Both the position numbers and the translations under genes were made by a program. This document shows positions 34,984 to 47,362 of a stretch of 64,000 bases of DNA, in pieces. The stretch lies in the NCBI GenBank assembly GCA_021186555.1, contig JAJKFL010000006.1:1460501-1524500 (forward strand), given 5' to 3'. The number at the start of each line of letters is the position of its first letter. The first letter of the stretch is position 1. Origin of the DNA: Reticulitermes speratus. Lineage: Eukaryota; Arthropoda; Insecta; Blattodea; Rhinotermitidae. The notes under the pieces were generated by a model. The model saw only the letters and a program-made list of their open reading frames with translations, was not told where the DNA came from and made no database searches.

Positions 34984-36541
34984 CTCGTAACTACTGTGTC
35001 TACTGCTGCTGTTGGTTTAGTACTCGTAACTACTGTGTCTACTGCTGCTGTTGGTTTAGTACTCGTAACTACTGTGTCTACTGCTGCTGTTGGTTTAGTA
35101 CTCGTAACTACTGTGTCTACTGCTGCTGTTGGTTTAGTACTCGTAACTAACGGCCTACTGCTGCTGTTGGTTTAGTACTCGTAACTAACGGCCTACTGCT
35201 GCTGTTGGTTTAGTACTCGTAACTACTGTGTCTACTGCTGCTGTTGGTTTAGTACTCGTAACTAACGGCCTACTGCTGCTGTTGGTTTAGTACTCGTAAC
35301 TAACGGCCTACTGCTGCTGTTGGTTTAGTACTCGTAACTACTGTGTCTACTGCTGCTGTTGGTTTAGTACTCGTAACTAACGGCCTACTGCTGCTGTTGG
35401 TTTAGTACTCGTAACTAACGGCCTACTGCTGCTGTTGGTTTAGTACTCGTAACTACTGTGTCTACTGCTGCTGTTGGTTTAGTACTCGTAACTAACGGCC
35501 TACTGCTGCTGTTGGTTTAGTACTCGTAACTAACGGCCTACTGCTGCTGTTGGTTTAGTACTCGTAACTACTGTGTCTACTGCTGCTGTTGGTTTAGTAC
35601 TCGTAACTAACGGCCTACTACTGCTGTTGGTTTAGTACTCGTAACTACTGTGTCTACTGCTGCTGTTGGTTTAGTACTCGTAACTAACGGCCTACTGCTG
35701 CTGTTGGTTTAGTACTCGTAACTAACGGCCTACTGCTGCTGTTGGTTTAGTAGTCGTAACTACTGTGTCTACTGCTGCTGCTGGTTTAGTACTCGTAACT
35801 AACGGCCTACTGCTGCTGTTGGTTTAGTACTCGTAACTAACGGCCTACTGCTGCTGTTGGTTTAGTACTCGTAACTACTGTGTCTACTGCTGCTGTTGGT
35901 TTAGTACTCGTAACTAACGGCCTACTGCTGCTGTTGGTTTAGTACTCGTAACTACTGTGTCTACTGCTGCTGTTGGTTTAGTACTCGTAACTACTGTGTC
36001 TACTGCTGCTGTTGGTTTAGTACTCGTAACTAACGGCCTACTGCTGCTGTTGGTTTAGTACTCGTAACTACTGTGTCTACTGCTGCTGTTGGTTTAGTAC
36101 TCGTAACTAACGGCCTACTACTGCTGTTGGTTTAGTACTCGTAACTAACGGCCTACTGCTGCTGTTGGTTTAGTACTCGTAACTAACGGCCTACTGCTGC
36201 TGTTGGTTTAGTACTCGTAACTAACGGCCTACTGCTGCTGTTGGTTTAGTACTCGTAACTACTGTGTCTACTGCTGCTGTTGGTTTAGTATTCGTAACTA
36301 ACGGCCTACTGCTATTATTGGTTTAGTGCTCGTAACTAACGGCCTACTGCTGCTGTTGGTTTAGTATTCGTAACTAACGGCCTACTGCTGTTGTTGGTTT
36401 AGTACTCGTAACTAACGGCCTACTGCTGCTGTTGGTTTAGTACTCGTAACTAACAGCCTACTGCTGCTGTTGGTTTAGTACTCGTAACTAACGGCCTACT
36501 GCTGCTGTTGGTTTAGTACTCGTAACTAACGGCCTACTGCT
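34984..36541. repeat. 38/39-bp minisatellite, right part, about 41 copies, with 115-bp trimer blocks
   Basis: Same units as 34212-34544. From about 35222 to 35600 the order is 39-38-38 repeated, so ACTACTGTG recurs at 35222, 35337, 35452 and 35567 (115-bp steps). Confidence 0.96.
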
Positions 36542-37249
36542 CGTATGTACAGCAGCTTTGTGTGGCAAGTTTGTTAATCCCCACTTCGACTTGTTTGGCT
36601 ATCAGTGTGGGCGTTCACTTGCTGCTACTTGCAAAGTCTGTAGAAAAGCGACATTAAGTTGTGACTGAACACTGCAGAGCCCAACAGCGAGCACAAACTG
36701 TGGCAAACTAACATCCCGCATTAAGTGGGGTTTGGGCTCCAAGCATTCAGCTCCATTTAACAGTATTAACTGTTGCACTGCTCACCGTGCCGCCAGTTCA
36801 GTGCTCACAATATCAACGTATCTGCACAGAAGGCCACAAAACGTGCATCAAGAACACAGCTGCTGCAGGCAGCTAACAGTCACTGCACTCTCCAGCTGTT
36901 TGCTGCCTTTGACAGAACTCAAATGTTCCTCATCACATTCACTAAAGCCCAACACTGGATTCTATCCTCAGCCAGACTAATCCAACCCACACCCTCGAAC
37001 TCAATTTCTTAGAACTGTATTCCAAATGGTACACTCCCACCGACATCTAAATGTCCCAAGTGGTCTGTACACGTCTCATCTGTCCCATGCATACTACATG
37101 TCCTGCTCACCTCTTCCTCCTCACTATTTGGGTATGTGGGCAGAACTACAAAGCCCCCTTGTCTCCTGTCACTCTGCCGTCAGTCACAACACTCCCTCAA
37201 CACCTCGTCGTACATTCCAGTAAACACCACACTTCTGACAACTAGACAA
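36542..37249. other. Unique DNA, nothing recognised
   Basis: Two overlapping frames of about 80 codons (36732-37012) lack motifs. Precedes a SINE. Confidence 0.5.
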
Positions 37250-37525
37250 ATGGTAACGGTAAAGTTGTCCCTATGCATCCCCTGAAGGCACAGGGGGGAG
37301 TAGGGGTATAGCTCCACTCATTTTTAACCTCAGCACTAGATGGAGGGGAGTGGTCAGCCTCATGTTCCAGCCACCTTACCTCCAGTGAACCAGTGCCTGG
37401 AAACCAATGCCTAGGACGCTGGATGGGTCTGGAAGATACAGGGAAGAGGAAAATCTCCTGCCCCTTGCAGTAATGCAACCCCACATCACCAATCCCACAG
37501 CCAGCCACTATACCGACTGTAACAC
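37250..37525 (-). mobile_element. tRNA-derived SINE, family A, diverged
   Basis: Minus-strand copy. The tail end AACTTTACCG lies at about 37255. The body includes the complement of GGGGTATAGCTCCACTCATT, and the tRNA head (complement of CACTATACCGACTGTAAC) ends at about 37525. The B-box region is eroded. Confidence 0.75.
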
Positions 37526-37819
37526 CGTCAATACAACGTACTGCATACTGCATACTGCATACTAACAACACTGCGAACACAAGCAAACAGTTGCTCCAGT
37601 CTGACGAACCTGTTACAGTTACGCTGACAGTTGCAGGTCTTACAGGGCTAAACCAGCTTATAACTGACAGCTGTCGGTAGTACAACTGAAGAAACTGACT
37701 GAGTGGGCAAAATACTGACGGCAGTTACAGACGGACTAATTGATGGAAAGAATGCCACGAATATGTTGTTACTTAACTTAACGGATGTGATCTGAACAAC
37801 AAGATTTGAGGTTCTGAGA

Positions 37820-39700
37820 GCACTGTGCACACAGAATGTCACCTTCTGCGACACGACACTGCGCACATAGAATGTCACCTTCTGGGATATGACACTGGGC
37901 ACACAGAATGTCACCTTCTGCGACACGACACTGCGCACACAGAATGTCACCTTCTGCGACACGACACTGCGCACACAGAATGTCACCTTCTGCGACACGA
38001 CACTGCGCACACAGAATGCCACCTTCTGCGACACGACACTGCGCACACAGAATGTCACCTTCTGCGACACGACACTGCGCACACAGAATGTCACCTTCTG
38101 CGACACGACACTGGGCACACAGAATGTCACCTTCTGCGACACGACACTGCGCACACAGAATGTCACCTTCTGCGACACGACACTGGGCACACAGAATGTC
38201 ACCTTCTGCGACACGACACTGGGCACACAGAATGTCACCTTCTGCGACACGACACTGGGCACACAGAATGCCACCTTCTGCGACACGACACTGCGCACAC
38301 AGAATGCCACCATCTGCGACACGACACTGCGCACACAGAATGTCACCTTCTGCGACACGACACTGCGCACACAGAATGTCACCTTCTGCGACACGACACT
38401 GGGCACACAGAATGTCACCTTCTGCGACACGACACTGGGCACACAGAATGTCACCTTCTGCGACACGACACTGGGCACACAGAATGTCACCTTCTGCGAC
38501 ACGACACTGCGCACACAGAATGTCACCTTCTGCGACACGACACTGGGCACACAGAATGTCACCTTCTGCGACACGACACTGGGCACACAGAATGTCACCT
38601 TCTGCGACACGACACTGCGCACACAGAATGTCACCTTCTGCGACACGACACTGCGCACACAGAATGTCACCTTCTGCGACACGACACTGGGCACACAGAA
38701 TGTCACCTTCTGCGACACGACACTGGGCACACAGAATGTCACCTTCTGCGACACGACACTGGGCACACAGAATGTCACCTTCTGCGACACGACACTGGGC
38801 ACACAGAATGTCACCTTCTGCGACACGACACTGCGCACACAGAATGTCACCTTCTGAGACACGACACTGGGCACACAGAATGTCACCTTCTGCGAAACGA
38901 CACTGCGCACACAGAATGTCACCTTCTGCGACACGACACTGCGCACACAGAATGTCACCTTCTGCGACACGACACTGGGCACACAGAATGTCACCTTCTG
39001 CGACACGACACTGCGCACACAGAATGTCACCTTCTGCGACACGACACTGCGCACACAGAATGTCACCTTCTGCGACACGACACTGCGCACACAGAATGTC
39101 ACCTTCTGCGACACGACACTGCGCACACAGAATGTCACCTTCTGCGACACGACACTGCGCACACAGAATGTCACCTTCTGCGACACGACACTGGGCACAC
39201 AGAATGTCACCTTCTGCGACACGACACTGCGCACACAGAATGTCACCTTCTGCGACACGACACTGCGCACACAGAATGTCACCTTCTGCGACACGACACT
39301 GGGCACACAGAATGTCACCTTCTAAGACACGACACTGCGCACACAGAATGTCACCTTCTGCGACACGACACTGGGCACACAGAATGTCACCTTCTGCGAC
39401 ACGACACTGCGCACACAGAATGTCACCTTCTGCGACACGACACTGGGCACACAGAATGTCACCTTCTGCGACACGACACTGCGCACACAGAATGTCACCT
39501 TCTGCGATACGACACTGCGCACACAGAATGTCACCTTCTGCGACACGACACTGGGCACACAGAATGCCACCTTCTGCGACACGACACTGCGCACACAGAA
39601 TGTCACCTTCTGCGACACGACACTGCGCACACAGAATGTCACCTTCTGCGACACGACACTGCGCACACAGAATGTCACCTTCTGCGACACGACACCTCAC
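37820..39700. repeat. 36-bp minisatellite, about 52 copies
   Basis: Unit contains GCACACAGAATGTCACCTTC and TGCGACACGACACTGC. A single site alternates CTGCGC/CTGGGC. The 12-codon period keeps at least five frames open up to 641 codons; not considered coding. Confidence 0.97.
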
Positions 39701-39771
39701 CACTCAGACTATCGTGATCATGGTAACTGCCTTGTGGTAAAATACTTCCCAACATATTTTCAAGGTTTTAA

Positions 39772-40257
39772 TGTCACTGGAGTACAGTGTCACTGGAGTA
39801 CAGTGTCACTGCAGTACAGTGTCACTGCAGTACAGTGTCACTGCAGTACAGTGTCACTGGAGTACAGTGTCACTGGAGTACAGTGTCACTGGAGTACAGT
39901 GTCACTGCAGTACAGTGTCACTGCAGTACAGTGTCACTGGAGTACAGTGTCACTGGAGTACAGTGTCACTGGAGTACAGTGTCACTGCAGTACAGTGTCA
40001 CTGGATTACAGTGTCACTGCAGTACAGTGTCACTGGAGTACAGTGTCACTGCAGTACAGTGTCACTGGAGTACAGTGTCACTGGAGTACAGTGTCACTGG
40101 AGTACAGTGTCACTGCAGTACAGTGTCACTGCAGTACAGTGTCACTGCAGTACAGTGTCACTGCAGTACAGTGTCACTGCAGTACAGTGTCACTGCAGTA
40201 CAGTGTCACTGCAGTACAGTGTCACTGCAGTACAGTGTCACTGCAGTACAGTGTCAC
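39772..40257. repeat. 16-bp minisatellite, about 30 copies
   Basis: Unit GTCACTGCAGTACAGT with a C/G variant (CTGCAGT/CTGGAGT). It becomes homogeneous CTGCAGT toward the right end. ACTGCAGT is palindromic. Confidence 0.96.
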
Positions 40258-40762
40258 AATGTGAGTCAGTGCGATGGCTACGATCCTTCAGTGCGCTCTG
40301 GCAAAAGCCTCCCCTAGCTCTTGTGCAATACAGTTTAATCCTGCCGCGCTACAACTACGGTCATACCCGCCAGAACGTGAAATCCTGGCTCAGCTACGCT
40401 GTCACACTGTATTCGTTCAGGCTGTGTCACTAGCTGAGCATCCTGCGCACCAACAGCAACAGCCTGCTTACTAAGCCACAAACTTCACAAGTACACACAG
40501 TTGCCAAACTTACTCATTTTAACATTTCCCTAATACCAATTCAATACAGCAGTAGTCAAGATGCTGCCTGACGTATTGCTGACATCCAAAAATGACTAAC
40601 CAAAAAACACTGAAGAATTCTAAATATGAGCAATCAAAATGCTGACTGATAAATCACTAAGTTCCACTTTACCTCATCTAGAGTGCAGCACAGAACAATG
40701 TCACATGGAATTCACAACACTTTGCCTCATTCCATTAATATTTTTCTCTTCAAAAACGCCTA
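40258..40762. other. Unique DNA, nothing recognised
   Basis: No coding signal or repeat structure seen after the 16-bp array. Confidence 0.5.
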
Positions 40763-40925
40763 TATCTGCTCTGAAGCCCACCCAGCCTACTCACTGGGTA
40801 CCGGGGGGTTCTTTGTCCCGACGGTAAAGTGGCCTAGTGACGAGTTTAAGAATGTGTAGAGCTACACCTCCATGCCCTTCCACTTTAATAACACACAAAG
40901 GCCACCTTAACCTACTTACCTTTAC
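40763..40925 (+). mobile_element. SINE family A, 3' fragment
   Basis: Body and tail only: GTACCGGGGGGTTCTTTG, AAGAATGTGTAGAGCTACAC, then the ACCTACTTACCTTTACCTT tail. The tRNA-like head is missing. Confidence 0.65.
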
Positions 40926-40982
40926 CTTGAGCAACACACATAAACAACATCTATAATGACCTTCATTTCAGGCTCCCGCCGC

Positions 40983-41107
40983 GATGTTGATGAGATCTGT
41001 GCTCTTCTGCGATATTACGTGGCGTCGTGTGGTGTTTACCGACGTTTCAGAACAACGTATCGGTCCCATCTTCAAGGGTCAAGAGCGCAGATCTCAACAT
41101 CTATAAT
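40983..41107. repeat. Inverted-repeat TE remnant with hammerhead-like motif (minus strand)
   Basis: Arms GATGTTGATGAGATCTGTGC (left) and AGAGCGCAGATCTCAACATC (right) are inverted and bracket a segment that reads on the minus strand TTGAAGATGGGACC, spacer, GTTCTGAAACGTC. No ORF. Confidence 0.6.
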
Positions 41108-41254
41108 GTGAGGCCATGTATATCAGTTTTAGGTGCAGTGCTTAGTTTGTGTGACTAACTGCACGGAGCAGAGCTGTCTTGAGAAGCTAACGGCTGTTCA
41201 GGTAGCCAAGAAGTTCCTCATATTTTATGGAACATAAAGTTCATTACAACAGAC

Positions 41255-44200
41255 CACCACTCGTCCTCATACATACCCTCCACCACTCGTCCTCATACAT
41301 ACCCTCCCTTACAACAGACCACACTCGTCCTCATACATACCCTCCCTTACAACAGACCACCACTCGTCCTCATACATACCCTCCCTTACAACAGACCACC
41401 ACTCGTCCTCATACATACCCTCCCTTACAACAGACCACCACTCGTCCTCATACATACCCTCCCACCACTCGTCCTCATACATACCCTCCCTTACAACAGA
41501 CCACCACTCGTCCTCATACATACCCTCCCTTACAACAGACCACCACTCGTCCTCATACATACCCTCCTTACAACAGACCACCACTCGTCCTCATACATAC
41601 CCTCCCTTACAACAGACCACCACTCGTCCTCATACATACCCTCCTTACAACAGACCACCACTCGTCCTCATACATACCCTCCCTTACAACAGACCACCAC
41701 TCGTCCTCATACATACCCTCCCTTACAACAGACCACCACTCGTCCTCATACATACCCTCCCTTACAACAGACCACCACTCGTCCTCATACATACCCTCCC
41801 TTACAACAGACCACCACTCGTCCTCATAATACCCTCCCTTACAACAGACCACCACTCGTCCTCATACATACCCTCCCTTACAACAGACCACCACTCGTCC
41901 TATACATACCCTCCCTTACAACAGACCACCACTCGTCCTCATACATACCCTCCCACCACTCGTCCTCATACATACCCTCCCTTACAACAGACCACCACTC
42001 GTCCTCATACATACCCTCCCTTACAACAGACCACCACTCGTCCTCATACATACCCTCCCTTACAACAGACCACCACTCGTCCTCATACATACCCTCCCTT
42101 ACAACAGACCACCACTCGTCCTCATACATACCCTCCCACCACTCGTCCTCATACATACCCTCCCTTACAACAGACCACCACTCGTCCTCATACATACCCT
42201 CCCTTACAACAGACCACCACTCGTCCTCATACATACCCTCCTTACAACAGACCACCACTCGTCCTCATACATACCCTCCTTACAACAGACCACCACTCGT
42301 CCTCATTACATACCCTCCCTTACAACAGACCACCACTCGTCCTCATACATACCCTCCTTACAACAGACCACCACTCGTCCTCATACATACCCTCCCTTAC
42401 AACAGACCACCACTCGTCCTCATTACATACCCTCCCACCACTCGTCCTCATACATACCCTCCCTTACAACAGACCACCACTCGTCCTCATACATACCCTC
42501 CCTTACAACAGACCACCACTCGTCCTCATACATACCCTCCCTTACAACAGACCACCACTCGTCCTCATACATACCCTCCCTTACAACAGACCACCACTCG
42601 TCCTCATACATACCCTCCCTTACAACAGACCACCACTCGTCCTCATACATACCCTCCACCACTCGTCCTCATACATACCCTCCCACCACTCGTCCTCATA
42701 CATACCCTCCCTTACAACAGACCACCACTCGTCCTCATACATACCCTCCCACCACTCGTCCTCATACATACCCTCCCTTACAACAGACCCACTCGTCCTC
42801 ATACACACCCTCCCACCACTCGTCCTCATACATACCCTCCCACCACTCGTCCTCATACATACCCTCCCTTACAACAGACCACCACTCGTCCTCATACATA
42901 CCCTCCCTTACAACAGACCACCACTCGTCCTCATACATACCCTCCACCACTCGTCCTCATACATACCCTCCCTTACAACAGACCACCACTCGTCCTCTTA
43001 CATACCCTCCCTTACAACAGACCACCACTCGTCCTCATACATACCCTCCCACCTCGTCCTCATACATACCCTCCCACCACTCGTCCTCATACATACCCTC
43101 CCTTACAACAGACCACCACTCGTCCTCATACATACCCTCCCACCACTCGTCCTCATTACATACCCTCCCACCACTCGTCCTCATACATACCCTCCCTTAC
43201 AACAGACCACCACTCGTCCTCATACATACCCTCCCTTACAACAGACCACCACTCGTCCTCATACATACCCTCCCACCACTCGTCCTCATTACATACCCTC
43301 CACCACTCGTCCTCATACATACCCTCCTTACAACAGACCACACTCGTCCTCATACATACCCTCCCACCACTCGTCCTCATACATACCCTCCCACCACTCG
43401 TCCTCATACATACCCTCCCTTACAACAGACCACCACTCGTCCTCATACATACCCTCCCACCACTCGTCCTCATACATACCCTCCACCACTCGTCCTCATA
43501 CATACCCTCCCTTACAACAGACCACCACTCGTCCTCATACATACCCTCCCTTACAACAGACCACCACTCGTCCTCATACATACCCTCCCACCACTCGTCC
43601 TCATACATACCCTCCCTTACAACAGACCACCACTCGTCCTCATACATACCCTCCCTTACAACAGACCACCACTCGTCCTCATACATACCCTCCCACCACT
43701 CGTCCTCATACATACCCTCCCTTACAACAGACCACCACTCGTCCTCATAATACCCTCCCACCACTCCGTCCTCATACATACCCTCCCACCACTCGTCCTC
43801 ATACATACCCTCCCTTACAACAGACCACCACTCGTCCTCATACATACCCTCCCTTACAACAGACCACCACTCGTCCTCATACATACCCTCCCACCACTGG
43901 TCCTCATACATACCCTCCCACCACTCGTCCCTCATACATACCCTCCCTTACAACAGACCACCACTCGTCCTCATACATACCCTCCCACCACTCGTCCTCA
44001 TACATACCCTCCCACCACTCGTCCTCATACATACCCTCCCTTACAACAGACCACCATCGTACCTCCATCTCATACCCTCCCTTACAACAACCCACCACTC
44101 GTCCTCATACATACCCTCCCTTACAACAGACCACCACCTCGTCCTCATACATACCCTCCCTTACAACAGACCACCACTCGTCCTCATACATACCCTCCCT

Positions 44201-44278
44201 TACAACAGACCACCACTCGTCCTCATACATACCCTCCCTTACAACAGACCACCACTCGTCCTCATACATACCCTCCCA
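41255..44278. repeat. Two-length minisatellite (39-bp unit and a shorter unit), about 3 kb
   Basis: The long unit contains CCACCACTCGTCCTCATACA, TACCCTCC and CTTACAACAGA. The short unit (about 26-27 bp) lacks the CTTACAACAGA part. Long units dominate the ends; short units are frequent at 42.6-44.0 kb. Confidence 0.96.
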
Positions 44279-45540
44279 TCCTTCTTGATTAAGATTCATT
44301 TTAATATTATCTCCTCAACCATGTCTAGATCTTCCATGCATTCTCTTTCCTTCAACTTGTCCCATCAAAAACCCATACACACTTATCCTACCCCATACAA
44401 GCCACATTCCTCGCCCATCTAATGCGCTTTGGTTTGATCACCCTAATAATATTTGGCAATCACTACAAATCATCAAGCTCATCATTATGAAACACGTTCA
44501 CATAACATATTTCCAGGTCTGTAATTTGTGACAATGATTATACACAAATACTGACATCTCGTCTGCCACATCCCTGAGCATGGCAGCAGTAGCAGCACGT
44601 CGTGCTGCATGCAGACTTCCTACGTGACAAAGCTGCCGTGCGCAGGGAGCAGCACAAGACATTCTGTTTGTGGCACTATTTGACATTCAGAACTACAGAG
44701 AAAGTAGTTTTGGGCAGAGAAAAATAGATGACAGTGATGCACCTTGAAGTTTGGTCAAAAGTAGATTAGCTAAACTTCACTTGTGAGAAGCGAGGTCATC
44801 GCAGTCCCAGAACACTGCTTGACCCTGAAGCTGATGGCACTATGATCCTTCAAAATGTGAGGAACCACTCACACAAGGACACAGTGTCACATCCCAGAAG
44901 ATGTGAATCCTAAGCTAGACGTATATGAAAACAAGACAGACATATGTGCTTTGCTTTGCAGCAGTGAGCCTGCCAATTGCTACAGCAGACGGTAACTGTT
45001 TATACCAGAACAGAACCACCTCTCACGATGGAATGCAGGCAGACAAGAATATCAGATACAGATCATGACATTTCAAATAATTCAGACATCAGTCCTAAAT
45101 GTTTCAAGCACCAAAACTTCCGCTCCACCACCGTTTCATTAACGATGTACCACCACCCACCAGACCTACAACCACTAAGCACCCAATGTAAAAAGACTGT
45201 CAGCAATTCGTACAAAGCAGAACGGAAAAATGGACAACACTGCCAATGCCTAATGGGGTTCATTTGCCAACTCAAAAGTAAGACAAACACTAGCAGCTCT
45301 TCCTACAAGAAAGTGGATTTATGGTCCTTCTACTAAAATGAAAGTTGTTTCATTTTGGTATGGTGTATGCAATAGCTATACCATATACTTAAAATACGGT
45401 TTTTACAGTTGTGAATATACACACAGAGATCTTTTGTATTTAAACCCTGAAGACCGAGGCAGTATAGTCCTCTGAAACACTGGCACACAGCTACCTGAGA
45501 GTGTAGAACACAGACAGCCACAACATGAATATTGCAGGAC
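44279..45540. other. Mostly unique DNA with a hammerhead-like motif
   Basis: Holds an inverted family D copy (44780-44910) and, at 45447-45478, CTGAAGACCGAGGC followed by GTCCTCTGAAAC. A 119-codon frame (44977-45336) has no recognisable domain. No mib1 exon found. Confidence 0.5.
44780..44910 (-). repeat. Dispersed repeat family D, inverted copy
   Basis: On the minus strand it reads TTCTGGGATGTGACACTGTG and TTGAAGGATCATAGTGCC, similar to the two mib1 intronic copies. Confidence 0.4.
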
Positions 45541-46221
45541 GGCAGAATTCCTTGAATCCAGCAACTGACAATCCACCACTCCTGATAATTCGGTACTTGA
45601 GGAAAGCAGTTACAAGACCGGACGTTCCACCGTCCATAACTTCCAGTCAGTGTACTGATTTCATGACTTTATCTTGGGTTATCCGAACTCAATCAGCCCA
45701 CTCAGCAATTATAATGGCTTCGAAAGATCCAAAGATGAGTCAGCAAGGTACTGCTGGGAAGAGGAAACACGTGATTTTAACGATGCCTCAGAAACTTGAA
45801 CCAAGTAGGAGGCTTGAAAGTGGCAAAAGCCAAAGAGAAATTATGGCTTAAAGCAACACTGGACTGTCAACTGTCTGTGATTTAAAGAGACCAAAGGATG
45901 GACCAATTGCAAACTTTTAAGTCATCAAATGAAGTGTGAAGGGCCTCTTCAAGTGAAATATATTGGAACAGCCTAAATTAGTGCAATTACTCGTAGACAA
46001 GGTGTTGTATAAGCGGTTTACAGCAATGGTGTTCAAACGTAAACCCATGACTGGGCCTGTGATACTTGAAAAAGCTAAGCCCTTTTATGATGAAATTAAA
46101 ATAACTGACAGTACACATTCTCTGATGGCAGTAACAAAAAGTTACTTTAAGAACTTAGGTACAGTGTGATAATCTGGCACCTGTCTGGTCCTGTGGGTGC
46201 CAGATTAAAGGAATTCTACTG
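45541..46221 (+). mobile_element. Internally deleted pogo/Tigger-like DNA transposon
   Basis: The right end is CAGTAGAATTCCTTTAATCT when read on the minus strand. The left end (GCAGAATTCCTTGAATCCAG) is a diverged inverted copy. The interior holds a broken transposase N-terminus: KRKHVILTMPQKLEPSRRLE, SGKSQREIMA, then after stops QPKLVQLLVDKVLYKRF, KPMTGPVILEKAKPFYDEIK. This is the CENP-B/Tigger helix-turn-helix region. The catalytic DDE domain is absent. Confidence 0.8.
45715..46166 (+). pseudogene. Tigger/CENP-B-type transposase N-terminal relic
   Basis: Two frames cover the helix-turn-helix and CENP-B-like DNA-binding segments (MPQKLEPSRRLESGKSQREI and KPMTGPVILEKAKPF) with stop codons at 45849 and after about 46166. 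No catalytic domain follows. It lies inside the deleted element at 45541-46221. Confidence 0.75.
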
Positions 46222-47164
46222 TACGTAACATATTCCCCAAGAAACAAATGCCAATACACTAAACACAATACGTTCACTGTACAGGCATTCCACCTCTCAC
46301 TGTAGCCCCCACATTGCAGCGTGGCGCCACACAAACACCACACACTTACAGCCACCCACACCAAACCCTTATTGAAGTCCAACAATACTGCTGCAGAGCA
46401 GCAGACACATATGACCACGTTTATTAGAGTTATGTCCGTCTTTCACGCCAGAATTCATTAAATATGAACAATAAATACACCAGAAAGGCGCTGGCATAGA
46501 ACAGAATTATGTGATATGATCTGATTCATGTGAGTCACACATCACCATTTTAGGTACCTAAGCCCATGTTAACAAAAGGTTACAAAATTATTTTATCTTA
46601 TGTGCAGCTTTCAAGCACAGAAAAGCCCCCCAAACCAAATGACCTTCATGTCAGTATTTTGAGTTTTATTAATTTTCTTGTTACTGTCTTGAGTTTACCT
46701 ATAAAAATTTTGCAGCCTTGTCACGTTAACATTCCTTCAGCAGGCATGATAACCCAGTCATTCAAAGAACGTATAACTACAGCGTACTCAACGCAAATGA
46801 AACCGAACAGTGGTCCAGCGTGGAAAACTTTCTGTTTTTAAATGTCTGCATAGCAGACACACTGAGCATATGTATTTATAAACAATACAGCATTACCTGC
46901 AATGGCACGTCTTCCTACTCAAGTTCATGAACTTTAGGGACATACAGTGTTCATCATACTGTGAGACGACATTTGTTTTAGAATGTACACTTAAAAATTT
47001 CCAATTATCTAGTGGATAAAAGTCACAGTTCCATGTCCAGCAGCTTCTCTGGTGACTAACAATGACAGAATCTTTTTGAGTGATCAGCTCATCACTGCAG
47101 AACACAACTTCCCCTATTCTGAAGTGATGTGGCTGGTCATTTGCCAACAGAATGGTCACCCTAC
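46222..47164. other. Start of mib1 intron 9 (gene strand), no exon recognised
   Basis: Minus-strand open frames here (for example 46893-47183) lack ankyrin wording. Interpreted as intron sequence after exon 9. Confidence 0.5.
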
Positions 47165-47362
47165 CTGAAGGCTGGGATGACATCCGAGTTCCAGCAGCGT
47201 TTTCACAACACCAACATGTCCCTTGTTGACAGCAATGTGGAGCGCAGTCTGTCGACGCTTATTGCGAGCATTCAGATCTGCGCCAGCATGTGCCAGCAGT
47301 TCCATCACACCCGGCTCATCACCAAATGCCGCGTGATGCACCGCACGATCACCGTCCTTGTC
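47165..47362 (-). CDS. mib1: mib1 exon 9: ankyrin repeats (last exon found)
   Basis: The acceptor is GTGCAG|GAC. The 66-codon exon encodes [39 protein letters not shown] and [11 protein letters not shown], two ankyrin repeats with the usual TALHxA consensus. The donor CAG|GTAGGG is in phase 0, and the frame stops two codons into the intron. No exon continuing the gene was recognised at lower coordinates. Confidence 0.95.

Noticed and set aside
37778..39740. Open frames of 556 to 641 codons on both strands over the 36-bp array
   Set aside because: Period 36 is a multiple of three and no stop falls in the unit in several frames, so every frame stays open by construction. Several mutually exclusive frames are equally long, there is no start context or domain, and variants do not favour any frame.
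45355..45400. Possible hairpin TGGTAT/ATACCA as a small RNA
   Set aside because: Six-base arms only, easily found by chance.
46893..47183. 96-codon minus-strand frame next to mib1 exon 9 as an extra mib1 exon
   Set aside because: It is in a different frame from exon 9, lacks ankyrin wording and overlaps the exon 9 donor. Intron sequence.
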